Assembly: GCF_018324205.1 (NCBI RefSeq)
Contig: NZ_AP023356.1
Location: 868,001-932,000 of the forward strand
From: Actinoplanes ianthinogenes
GTDB taxonomy: Bacteria; Actinomycetota; Actinomycetes; Mycobacteriales; Micromonosporaceae
DNA length: 64,000 nucleotides
Reading direction: 5' to 3'
Both the position numbers and the translations under genes were made by a program. The notes beneath the pieces were generated by a model that did no database searches, was not told the DNA's origin, and saw only the letters and a list, made by a program, of their open reading frames with translations. Below, one piece after another: positions 1 to 7,734 of this stretch (positions within the stretch are counted from its first letter, which is position 1; each line of letters begins with the position of its first letter).

Positions 1-323
1 GCGGGGCGGAGCAGGGTCAGGGCACGTAGCGCCTCGGCACGGGAGATGGGCTGGTCGTCGTCGGCCTGGACGGCCAGCGCCATCTCGATCGCCTGCCGGA
101 TCCACGCCGTCTTGGGCAGGTCGGCGGCCTTGGCCGCGGCGGCGACGGACTGGTCGAGGTCGACCGGCAGGCGCAGCGAGCGGACCACCATGACCGGTGT
201 GCCGGCCGGGGGCAGCGAGTCCAGCAGGGCCTGCTCGTCGCGCGGCCCGTGCGGGGGCTCGAAGGAGAGTCCCGTCATGAACTCGGCGAGCTCCTCAGGG
301 GTCTGCGGCACGTCGTGACTCAT
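1..323 (-). CDS. CopG/RHH-type antitoxin, partial (3' end outside window)
   Basis: The gene starts with ATG at 323 and runs off the left edge, so only the first 107 codons are visible. The visible protein begins MSHDVPQTPEELAEF. From about residue 50 it has a beta strand followed by two helices (VVRSLRLPVDLDQSV, then AADLPKTAWIRQAIEMALA), the pattern of a ribbon-helix-helix DNA-binding antitoxin. Its ATG overlaps the TGA of the upstream toxin-like gene by 4 bp (ATGA), the toxin-first order of BrnT/BrnA modules. It probably neutralises the toxin and represses the shared promoter. The family call rests on fold pattern and context. Confidence 0.7.
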   Translation of the reverse strand, partial: MSHDVPQTPEELAEFMTGLSFEPPHGPRDEQALLDSLPPAGTPVMVVRSLRLPVDLDQSVAAAAKAADLPKTAWIRQAIEMALAVQADDDQPISRAEALRALTLLRP

Positions 324-595
324 TGCGTCTCCTCCCACCGGCTGAACTCAATCAGCTCCTTGTCCGCCATGTCCCGCGCTCCGATGATCTTCCAGGTGTA
401 TCCGGCGGTGTGGTAGACCGCGACGATCAGCGGCCGACCGGACGCCGTGCGGCTCCACACGGTGAGAACCGGGACGCCGGTGGCGCTGACCGCCCGCCGC
501 GGCCAGCGACGGCGGGCCTCCAGCGCCTGACGCACCTCGTGCTGCTCGATGCCGAGCAGGGCGGCCAGCGCCCAGTCGTCCCACTCGTACGGCAT
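320..595 (-). CDS. BrnT-like toxin (RelE-like fold) of a type II toxin-antitoxin pair
   Basis: A 91-residue protein starting MPYEWDDWALAALLGIEQ. It matches the BrnT pattern: an N-terminal [FY]EWD strand, a helix, a central G-x-P-L-x-V-x-V-Y strand (GRPLIVAVYHT), then a strand ending in I-I-G-A-R and a C-terminal acidic helix. BrnT proteins are ribosome-associated RNases with a RelE-like fold; the activity here is inferred. It is followed by the RHH antitoxin with a 4-bp ATGA overlap, so the two are translationally coupled. Its ATG at 595 lies just downstream, on the minus strand, of an imperfect palindrome. Other small RelE-like toxins cannot be excluded. Confidence 0.65.
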   Translation of the reverse strand: MPYEWDDWALAALLGIEQHEVRQALEARRRWPRRAVSATGVPVLTVWSRTASGRPLIVAVYHTAGYTWKIIGARDMADKELIEFSRWEETQ

Positions 596-605
596 TGTCG
601 AAGCG

Positions 606-621
606 TACTACGCACGTATTA
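606..621. promoter_or_regulatory. Imperfect palindrome upstream of the toxin gene, candidate TA operator
   Basis: The 16 bases TACTACGCACGTATTA form an imperfect palindrome centred on CA. It sits 11 bp upstream of the toxin ATG and overlaps the stop codon of the hydrolase gene at 619-621. Autoregulation by the antitoxin is usual for such modules; the site is inferred from symmetry and position only. Confidence 0.35.
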
Positions 622-1356
622 CGCGCGCGAAGCCTCGTGCAGGATCCGCGCCAGCTCCGCCGGGCGGCTGAGCATCGGCCAGTGCCAGGTCGGCAGCTCC
701 GCGAACCGCCACGCGTCGCCGGCCAGGTGCCGGCACAGCGGCACGGTGGCGGCCATCGCGCGGGCCTGCTCGGTGGTGAAGCTGGACAGCACGCCCAGGC
801 GCGGCAGCTTCTCCCACGCACCGGTGAGCCGGACCGGGGTGGTCGCGCTCGCCCACGGATGCGCCACCGACCGCTCGTCGAGCAGCGCGACGATCTCCTC
901 GCCCACCCCCGCGGCGGCCGCCAGCTCGGCCCACGGCGGGGGCGGCAACCGCCAGCCGTCCCCGTGCTCGGCGACCAGCGCCGCGTTGCGCTCCCGGTCC
1001 TGGGGCGTGCCGAACTCGTCGTTGGCCACCCCGTCCGGCAGCGGGCCGGTGTCGACGAAGACCAGCTGGGCGATCCGGTCGGTCATCCGATCGGCGGCGG
1101 CCGTGGTGACGACCGCGCCGGCGTAGCTGTGCCCGACGAGGACGACGTCGTGCAGGTCCTCGTAACGCAGCAGGTTCACCACGTCGGTGACGTGGACGTC
1201 GAGATCGGTGTCCGGGCGGCCCAGGTGGGCACGCTCGCCGAGACCGGTCAGGCTCAGCGGGTACACCTCGTGGCCGTGCCCGCGCAGCGCCTCGGCAACG
1301 CCGCGCCAGGCCCACGCGCCCAGCCAGAATCCGGGTACCAGTACGTATGTCGTCAT
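619..1356 (-). CDS. Alpha/beta hydrolase (salicylate-esterase-like subfamily)
   Basis: A 245-residue cytoplasmic protein with no signal peptide. It starts MTTYVLVPGFWLGAWAWRGV, the oxyanion strand and W-rich segment typical of plant-type methylesterase/hydroxynitrile-lyase-like hydrolases. The nucleophile elbow is GHSYAG (Ser near residue 97). The C-terminal WHWPMLSRP segment supplies the catalytic His, and an acidic residue follows the sixth strand. The substrate cannot be read from sequence; actinobacterial members often act on small esters. It is followed on the same strand by the toxin gene but separated by its palindrome, so it is probably a separate unit. Confidence 0.85.
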   Translation of the reverse strand: MTTYVLVPGFWLGAWAWRGVAEALRGHGHEVYPLSLTGLGERAHLGRPDTDLDVHVTDVVNLLRYEDLHDVVLVGHSYAGAVVTTAAADRMTDRIAQLVFVDTGPLPDGVANDEFGTPQDRERNAALVAEHGDGWRLPPPPWAELAAAAGVGEEIVALLDERSVAHPWASATTPVRLTGAWEKLPRLGVLSSFTTEQARAMAATVPLCRHLAGDAWRFAELPTWHWPMLSRPAELARILHEASRA

Positions 1357-1399
1357 GCCGCCGACGCTACGGTCGCCTCAGGTCAGTTCCTGTCCTGAA

Positions 1400-3004
1400 T
1401 CAGGCCGGCGGGCTGAGCGCGCTCTCGTTGCCGCCCCGGTCCAGGGTGCTCAGGCAGTAGGTGGCCTTCGCGACCGGCTTCGGGTCGGCGATCTCGGCGC
1501 CGACGTGCCCGGTGGCGACCAGGGTGGCCGGACCACCGGTGGTCCGGTACAGCGCCCAGTTCGCCGTCGAGACGCCGGACGCGGTCAGCACCAGCCGCCC
1601 GTTCTCGGTCCGCCTGGCCCCGGTGAGCCGCGGCGTCGGCGGCGCCGTCGCGGTCAGCCGGGCCAGCCGGGGCAGCAGCGCCGGGGTCGCGTAGTGCGCC
1701 TTCCGGTACCGGCTGACCGCACCCAGCCTGTCCCCGCGGACCTGCGCGGCGCTGAAGTGAATCTCGCCCTGGACGCCGTACTTGCGGTTCAGCGCCATCT
1801 CCCGGTCGAGCATGCCTGGATCGCTCCAGTCGCCCTTCTCACCGACCCGGTAATCCGCCATGCCGATGTAGAGCTGGACCTTGGTGCCTTTCACCGTCTG
1901 CACCCACCACGGCAGCGCCTTGGTGTAATCCGCCTTGTCGAACCCGATGGTCCAGTACAGCTGCGGCACGATGTAGTCGAGCCAGCCCTCACGGACCCAT
2001 TTCCGGGTGTCGGCGTAGATCGCGTCGTAGCTCTCCAGGCCGTTGGTGGCGGAGCCGCCGGAGTCCGACGACTTGTTGCGCCAGATCCCGAACGGGCTGA
2101 TCCCGAACTTCACCCACGGCTTGAGCTGCTGGAGCCGCTCGTGCATCTCGCGGACCAGCGTGTTCACGTTCTCCCGGCGCCAGTCCGCCTTCGATTTCCC
2201 CAACCCGTATTTTTTGTACGACGCCCCGTCCGGAAAATCCTGTCCCTCCTCCGGATAGGGGTAGAAGAAGTCGTCGAAGTGCACGCCATCGACGTCGTAC
2301 TTCTGCACCGCCTCGAGCATCGAGTCCTCGACGAACTTGCGGGCCTCGGGAATGCCCGGGTCGAAGTAGAACCGCCCGTTCTTCCCGGTCGGGTACGCGA
2401 TCCGCCACTGCGGGTGCAGTCGCAGCGGGTGGTTCGGCGCCAGCTTGGCCGCGTCGGTCCCGGAGCCACCCCCGGGCGCCGGCTGGGTGCCCCGGTACGG
2501 GTTGAACCAGGCGTGGAACTCCAGCCCCCGGGCGTGCGCCTCGGCGACCATGAACGCCATCGGGTCCCACCCCGGCGACTTCCCGTCGAACCGGCCGGTC
2601 AGCCAGTTCGACCAGGGCGCGTAGGCGGACGGCCAGAACGCGTCACCGCTGGGCCGCACGTGTACGAAGATCGCGTTGTGGTGCTGCGCGACCGCCACGT
2701 CGAGCCACTTCAGGTACTCGGCCTTGACCTGCGCCTGGCTCAGCCCCGGCTTGCTGGGGAAGTCCAGGTTGTAGACCGTGGTCAGCCACATGCCGCGCAG
2801 CTCCCGCGGCGCCTGGACCGGCTGCCCGGCGCACTGCCCCGGGGTGCCGGCCACCGGCTGCTCCCGGTTCGCCGCCAGGGGCAGCGACCCGGCGGCGGGC
2901 TCGGTGTAGAACGCGGCCCGGACCAGCCCGGCGCCGATCGCCAGCGCGGCGATCAGCACCACCGACAACAGCAGTCCCAGCCGGAGGCGTTGCGCGGTGC
3001 TCAA
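1400..3004 (-). CDS. Family 10-like glycoside hydrolase (GHL10/DUF187), membrane-anchored
   Basis: About 534 residues with TTG at 3004 as start, because the TTG overlaps the TGA of glgA (TTGA) and the preceding in-frame codons belong to glgA. Residues about 7-29 are a single membrane anchor. The catalytic barrel then begins with RGMWLTTVYNLDFPSK and continues with an H-V-R-P-S-G-D-A-F-W segment, GLEFHAWFNPYRG and a VDGVHFDDFFYPYPE strand bearing the likely acidic catalytic residues. This is the usual GHL10 order, as in YngK. A beta-sandwich-like region follows the barrel. The enzyme is probably extracellular. Coupling to glgA suggests action on an alpha-glucan or envelope glycan, but the substrate is unknown. 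Confidence 0.8.
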   Translation of the reverse strand: MSTAQRLRLGLLLSVVLIAALAIGAGLVRAAFYTEPAAGSLPLAANREQPVAGTPGQCAGQPVQAPRELRGMWLTTVYNLDFPSKPGLSQAQVKAEYLKWLDVAVAQHHNAIFVHVRPSGDAFWPSAYAPWSNWLTGRFDGKSPGWDPMAFMVAEAHARGLEFHAWFNPYRGTQPAPGGGSGTDAAKLAPNHPLRLHPQWRIAYPTGKNGRFYFDPGIPEARKFVEDSMLEAVQKYDVDGVHFDDFFYPYPEEGQDFPDGASYKKYGLGKSKADWRRENVNTLVREMHERLQQLKPWVKFGISPFGIWRNKSSDSGGSATNGLESYDAIYADTRKWVREGWLDYIVPQLYWTIGFDKADYTKALPWWVQTVKGTKVQLYIGMADYRVGEKGDWSDPGMLDREMALNRKYGVQGEIHFSAAQVRGDRLGAVSRYRKAHYATPALLPRLARLTATAPPTPRLTGARRTENGRLVLTASGVSTANWALYRTTGGPATLVATGHVGAEIADPKPVAKATYCLSTLDRGGNESALSPPA

Positions 3005-4188
3005 AGCACCGACCGGTAGACGTTCAGCGTGTCCTCGGCGATCCGGGCCCAGCTGAAGTGCTCGACGGCGCGGCGGCGACCGGCCTTGCCCATCCGCTCG
3101 GCGAGCTGCGGGTCGGTGAGCACCCGGGTCAGCGTGGCGGCCAGGTCGGCGACGAACTTCTCCGGGTGCACCGGCGTGCCGGTGCCGTCCTCGACCTGCT
3201 CGATCGGGACCAGCAGGCCGGTCTCGCCGTCCGCGACCACCTCGGGGATGCCGCCGGTGGCGGTGGCGACGACCGCGGTCTCGCAGGCCATCGCCTCCAG
3301 GTTGACGATGCCCATCGGCTCGTAGATCGACGGGCAGACGAAGACGGTGGCGTGCGTGAGCACCTGGATGACCTCGTGCTTGGGCAGCATCTCCTGCACC
3401 CAGATCACGCCGCTGCGGACCTCTTGCAACCCGGCCGCGAGCTCGGCGACCTCGGCGGCGATCTCCGGGGTGTCGGGCGCACCGGCCAGCAGGACGATCT
3501 GGGCGTCGGCGGGCAGGTCGTGGCAGGCCCGCATGAGGTAGGGCAGGCCCTTCTGCCGGGTGATCCGGCCCACGAAGACGACACTCGGCCGGCTCCGGTC
3601 GATGCCGAGCCGGTCGACCACATCGGTCCCGTGGTCCGGCGAGTACAGCTCGGTGTCGATGCCGTTGTAGACCACGTGGATCCTGTCGGGGTCGACCGAC
3701 GGGTACGCCTTCAGCACGTCCCGCCGCATCCCGCCGGACACCGCGACGACGGCGTCGGCCGCCTCGATCGCGGTCCGCTCGCAGAACGACGACAGGGCAT
3801 AACCCCCGCCGAGCTGCTCCGCCTTCCACGGGCGCAGCGGCTCCAGGCTGTGCGTGGTCACCACGTGCGGGATGCCGTGCAGCAGTTTCGCGGTGTGCCC
3901 GGCGAAGTTGGCATACCAGGTGTGGCTGTGCACGAGGTTCGCACCCGCGCAGCCGGACGCCATGGCGAGGTTCACCCCCATGGTGCGCAGCGCGGGGTTC
4001 GCCCCGGCCAGCTCGGCGGGCTCCGGGTACGCCGTGACGCCCTCCTCGGAGCGGGCCGCGCCGAAGCAGTGCACCCGCACGTCGGCGAGCCGCCGCAGGT
4101 CCCTGGTCAGGTATTCCAGGTGCACACCGGCGCCGCCGTACACCTCCGGCGGGTATTCACGGGTCAGGAGGTCCACACGCAGAGCCAC
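3001..4188 (-). CDS. glgA: GT4 glycosyltransferase, glycogen synthase / maltose-1-phosphate synthase
   Basis: About 395 residues from GTG at 4188. It opens ALRVDLLTREYPPEVYGGAG, the nucleotide-sugar-binding GT4 start of the actinobacterial GlgA group, and has FVGRITRQKGL and the E-x7-E motif in PSIYEPMGIVNLEAM. In mycobacteria the orthologue Rv1212c lies divergent from glgC exactly as here and makes maltose-1-phosphate from ADP-glucose (GlgM), so the product may be maltose-1-phosphate rather than glycogen directly. It is divergent from a GGDEF-EAL gene, with 51 bp between starts, and coupled to the downstream glycoside hydrolase. A later GTG at 4176 is a possible alternative start. Confidence 0.88.
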   Translation of the reverse strand: MALRVDLLTREYPPEVYGGAGVHLEYLTRDLRRLADVRVHCFGAARSEEGVTAYPEPAELAGANPALRTMGVNLAMASGCAGANLVHSHTWYANFAGHTAKLLHGIPHVVTTHSLEPLRPWKAEQLGGGYALSSFCERTAIEAADAVVAVSGGMRRDVLKAYPSVDPDRIHVVYNGIDTELYSPDHGTDVVDRLGIDRSRPSVVFVGRITRQKGLPYLMRACHDLPADAQIVLLAGAPDTPEIAAEVAELAAGLQEVRSGVIWVQEMLPKHEVIQVLTHATVFVCPSIYEPMGIVNLEAMACETAVVATATGGIPEVVADGETGLLVPIEQVEDGTGTPVHPEKFVADLAATLTRVLTDPQLAERMGKAGRRRAVEHFSWARIAEDTLNVYRSVL

Positions 4189-4239
4189 GCAACGGAGGAT
4201 AGCCGACTGCAACGTGATGCGACCGGGTCGCGCACCCGG

Positions 4240-6414
4240 ATGGCAACCGTTCGAGGCTCCAATGGCCAGGTGCAGATCCGGAGCAGCAGCGTGGCGTGGT
4301 GGTGCGCCCTCGCCGTCGGCGTGGTGGCGGTCACCGCCGCGCAGCTGCTCGGCGCACCCGGCCCGGTCTTCTTCGCGATCCAGCTGGCCGGCGTCGCGCT
4401 CACCCTGCGGCGCCGCACGCATCCCGGCTGGTTGCTGCTGGCCGGGGCGCACACCGCCGGCGTGCTCGCGGCCGCGTTCTGGACGCTGGGCCCGGTCACC
4501 CCGAGCAACACGCCGCAGGGCCTCACCCTGATCCCGCTCTACGCGCTGGCCACCGCCGGGACCATGCTGCTCACCCGGCGCCGGCGGCGCACCACCAGCC
4601 GGGCCGAGCTCGGCGTCGAGGCCGGCGCGGTGGTTCTCGGGCTGGCCATGCTGTCCTGGTCGTTCGTGGTGCTGCCGTACCTCGGTGCGCCCGGCTACCA
4701 GCAGGTGAGCAACGCGCTGGCGGGGCTCTACGCGCTGGTCGACCTGATCCTGCTGGTCGCCGTGCTGCGCATCCGGTCCTGGCTGCTGCGCGGCTCCGGG
4801 GCGCTCCTGCTCGGCGCGCACCTGCTGTACGCCGCCACCGACGGCGCCGGCACCGCGCCCTTCCTGCCCGGCGGCACGTCGTTCCTGCTGATCCAGTACG
4901 CCGGGGTGGTGGCCACCGCCGCCGCGCTGCACCCGGGAGCGGCCCGGCTGGGCGGGACCGAGCCGCGCCCCGGGCGGAACAAGCTGGCCGGGATCGTGGC
5001 CACCGCGATCGTCGGCCCGCTGCTGCCGGTGGTCAGCCGGCCCGGCGACCCGCTCGCGTACATTCCGGCGCTGCTCACCGCGGCGCTCTGCGGGCTGCTG
5101 GTGCTGCGTATCTGGCTGCTGGCCCGGGACGCCGGCGAGCGGGCCGCCGCGCTGCGCTCCGCCATGGACGAGCAGGCGGCGTTGCAGCGGCGGCTGGCGT
5201 ACCGGGCCGGGCACGACGCGCTGACCGGGCTGGCCAACCGGGAGCTGCTGCTCGAGCACGTCGACCGGGCCCGCTGCCTGCTGCTCTGTTCCCTGGACGG
5301 GTTCAAGGAGGTCAATGACACCTATGGGCATCAGGTCGGCGACGAGGTGCTGCGCCGGCTGGCCGGGCGGCTGCTGCTGTTCGCCCCGGAGGCGGTCCTG
5401 GTGGCGCGGCTCGGCGGGGACGAGTTCGGACTGTTGCTGACCGATCCGGATCAGGCGGAGGAGTTGGCCGGGCGGGTGCTGGAGACGGTGAGCCGGGTGC
5501 CGGTGACGGTGGGCGAGCGGCGGATCCACCTGACGGCCAGTGTGGGGCTGGCGGACGGCGTACCGGAAAATCTCCTGGGCGATGCGGACCTCGCGCTGCG
5601 AGCGGCCAAATTGGCGGGTGGCGCCCGCCTTGCTCGCTTCGACGACTCGTTGCGCGCCCAGCAGAGCGAGCGGGCCCGGATCGCCGCCGGGCTGCGCCAG
5701 GGGCTGGCCGACGGATCGCTGTTCCTGCACTACCAGCCGGTGGTGGACCCGGCGACCGGCCGGATGACCGGTGTGGAGGCGCTGATGCGCTGGCGGCGCG
5801 ACGGCGAGCTGGTGCCGCCCGCGGTCTTCATCCCGGTGGCCGAGCAGACCGGCCTGATCGGTCAGCTCGGCGAGCTGGCGCTGCGGCTGGCCTGCACGCG
5901 GGCCGCGCCGTGGTACCGGCGGCACGGGATCTACGTGACCGTGAACGTCTCCACCCATCAGCTGCGCGACCCGGGCTTCGCCGGCACCGTGCTGGGCATC
6001 CTGGCCGAGACCGGGATGCCGGGCGCCGGACTGGTCCTGGAGATCACCGAGTCGGTGCTGATCGACGCGGCCGACACCCCGGTGCTCGGGACGCTGCGTG
6101 AGCACGGCATCCGGATCGCCATCGACGACTTCGGCACCGGGTACTCGTCGCTGGCCTACCTGCGCCGGCTGCCGGTGGACATCCTGAAGATCGACCGATC
6201 GTTCATCGACGACGTCAGCTTCACCCGGGCCATCCTGCAACTGGCGCAGAGCCAGGACCTGGTCACGGTGGCCGAGGGGGTGGAGACCGCGACCCAGGCG
6301 GACCAGCTCAGAGAGCTGCGCTGCGATCTCGTGCAGGGGTACCATTTCGGGCGGCCGACCGACGCGGAGATCATCGAGTCATTGATTCGAGAGAGCAGCG
6401 CCACTGCGGCTTAA
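4240..6414 (+). CDS. Membrane GGDEF-EAL protein (cyclic di-GMP turnover)
   Basis: About 724 residues from ATG at 4240; GTG at 4270 is an alternative. Residues about 10-300 form roughly ten hydrophobic segments, a membrane sensor of unnamed MASE-like type. A GGDEF domain follows ([12 protein letters not shown] near 324; intact GGDEF near 391). I see no RxxD product-inhibition site five residues before it. The EAL domain has an intact signature (VEALMRW near 514), NVSTHQL, EITES, the loop-6 [10 protein letters not shown] and KIDRSF. Both cyclase and phosphodiesterase centres look chemically intact, so the net direction is unknown. It sits between glgA and glgC, which suggests a link between c-di-GMP and storage-glucan metabolism. 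Confidence 0.9.
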   Translation: MATVRGSNGQVQIRSSSVAWWCALAVGVVAVTAAQLLGAPGPVFFAIQLAGVALTLRRRTHPGWLLLAGAHTAGVLAAAFWTLGPVTPSNTPQGLTLIPLYALATAGTMLLTRRRRRTTSRAELGVEAGAVVLGLAMLSWSFVVLPYLGAPGYQQVSNALAGLYALVDLILLVAVLRIRSWLLRGSGALLLGAHLLYAATDGAGTAPFLPGGTSFLLIQYAGVVATAAALHPGAARLGGTEPRPGRNKLAGIVATAIVGPLLPVVSRPGDPLAYIPALLTAALCGLLVLRIWLLARDAGERAAALRSAMDEQAALQRRLAYRAGHDALTGLANRELLLEHVDRARCLLLCSLDGFKEVNDTYGHQVGDEVLRRLAGRLLLFAPEAVLVARLGGDEFGLLLTDPDQAEELAGRVLETVSRVPVTVGERRIHLTASVGLADGVPENLLGDADLALRAAKLAGGARLARFDDSLRAQQSERARIAAGLRQGLADGSLFLHYQPVVDPATGRMTGVEALMRWRRDGELVPPAVFIPVAEQTGLIGQLGELALRLACTRAAPWYRRHGIYVTVNVSTHQLRDPGFAGTVLGILAETGMPGAGLVLEITESVLIDAADTPVLGTLREHGIRIAIDDFGTGYSSLAYLRRLPVDILKIDRSFIDDVSFTRAILQLAQSQDLVTVAEGVETATQADQLRELRCDLVQGYHFGRPTDAEIIESLIRESSATAA

Positions 6415-6472
6415 CCAAACTTCGCAACACTTTGGGTGGCGAACGGCAGGCGGGAATATTAGCGTTCTTGCC

Positions 6473-7705
6473 ATGGCTGTCAAGGTGCTTGCGATCGTCC
6501 TGGCCGGTGGAGAAGGCAAGCGCCTGATGCCCCTGACGGCGGACCGGGCCAAGCCCGGTGTGCCGTTCGGCGGCATCTACCGGATGATCGATTTCGTCCT
6601 CTCCAACCTCGCCAACGCCGGATATCTCAAGATCGTCGTGCTGACGCAGTACAAGTCGCACTCGCTCGACCGGCACATCTCCAAGACCTGGCGGATGTCG
6701 ACCCTGCTGGGCAACTACGTCACACCCGTCCCGGCCCAGCAGCGGCTCGGCCCGCGCTGGTTCGCCGGCTCCGCCGACGCGATCTACCAGAGCCTCAACC
6801 TGATCAACGACGAGTCCCCGGACTACGTGATCGTCTTCGGCGCCGACCACATCTACCGGATGGACCCGAAGCAGATGGTCAACGACCACATCGCCTCGGG
6901 CGCCGCGGTCACCGTCGCCGGGATCCGCCAGCCGCTCTCGCTCGCCGACCAGTTCGGCGTGATCGAGGTCGGTCCGGACGGTCGCAAGATCTCCGCCTTC
7001 CGGGAGAAACCGCGGGATGCGGTCGGTCTGGCCGACTCCCCCGACGAGGTCTACGCGTCGATGGGCAACTACGTCTTCACCACCCGCGCCCTCTGCGAGG
7101 CCGTGACCGCCGACGCGGAGAACCCGGACAGCAAGCACGACATGGGCGGCAACATCATCCCGATGCTGGTCGAGCGCGGCGAGGCGAACGTCTACGACTT
7201 CCGCGACAACGACGTGCCCGGCGCGACCGATCGCGATCGCGGCTACTGGCGCGACGTGGGCACGCTCGACTCGTTCTACGAGGCGCACATGGACCTGATC
7301 GCCACCCTGCCGATCTTCAATCTGTACAACCACGAGTGGCCGATCTTCACGAACTACGGCTCGTGGCCGCCGGCCAAGTTCGTGCACGGCTACGACGACC
7401 GGCAGGGCCGCGCCATCGACTCGATGATCTCCCCCGGCGTGGTCGTGTCCGGCGCCCTGGTCGAGCGGTCGGTCATCTCGCCGAACGTGCGGGTCAACTC
7501 GTGGGCGCACGTGGACGGCGCGGTGTTGATGGAGGGCGTCTCGGTGGGCCGTCGCGCGGTCATCCGCAACGCCATCATCGACAAGAACGTGAACATTCCC
7601 GAGGGCGCGCAGATCGGGGTCGATCTCGACCGGGACCGCAAGCTCTACACCGTCAGCGACAACGGCATCGTGGTGATCGGGAAGAACCAGCGCGTCGAGC
7701 TTTGA
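6473..7705 (+). CDS. glgC: Glucose-1-phosphate adenylyltransferase (ADP-glucose pyrophosphorylase)
   Basis: A 410-residue enzyme making ADP-glucose and PPi from glucose-1-phosphate and ATP, the committed step of glycogen and maltosyl-unit synthesis. The N-terminal loop [19 protein letters not shown] carries the nucleotide-binding and regulatory Lys/Arg, and GADHIYRMD is the metal/sugar-site segment. The C-terminal third is a left-handed beta-helix with the pattern SVISPNVRV and [12 protein letters not shown]. The length fits the family. It is 58 bp after the first GGDEF-EAL gene and about 30 bp before the second. The AT-rich GAATATTAGCG upstream may be its own -10 region. Confidence 0.97.
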   Translation: MAVKVLAIVLAGGEGKRLMPLTADRAKPGVPFGGIYRMIDFVLSNLANAGYLKIVVLTQYKSHSLDRHISKTWRMSTLLGNYVTPVPAQQRLGPRWFAGSADAIYQSLNLINDESPDYVIVFGADHIYRMDPKQMVNDHIASGAAVTVAGIRQPLSLADQFGVIEVGPDGRKISAFREKPRDAVGLADSPDEVYASMGNYVFTTRALCEAVTADAENPDSKHDMGGNIIPMLVERGEANVYDFRDNDVPGATDRDRGYWRDVGTLDSFYEAHMDLIATLPIFNLYNHEWPIFTNYGSWPPAKFVHGYDDRQGRAIDSMISPGVVVSGALVERSVISPNVRVNSWAHVDGAVLMEGVSVGRRAVIRNAIIDKNVNIPEGAQIGVDLDRDRKLYTVSDNGIVVIGKNQRVEL

Positions 7706-7734
7706 TCCGGGCCGCCGGTGCCGATATCGGAGAT

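Noticed and set aside
3058-4239. Upstream extension of the first GGDEF-EAL frame across glgA
   Set aside because: The region is antisense to conserved glgA; the ATG at 4240 immediately precedes the first membrane helix.
6415-6472. ECF-like promoter of glgC (CGAAC ... CGTTC)
   Set aside because: The -35 differs and the spacer is 18 nt. The GAATATTAGCG segment is as good a housekeeping -10, so it was not added to the ECF-like set.
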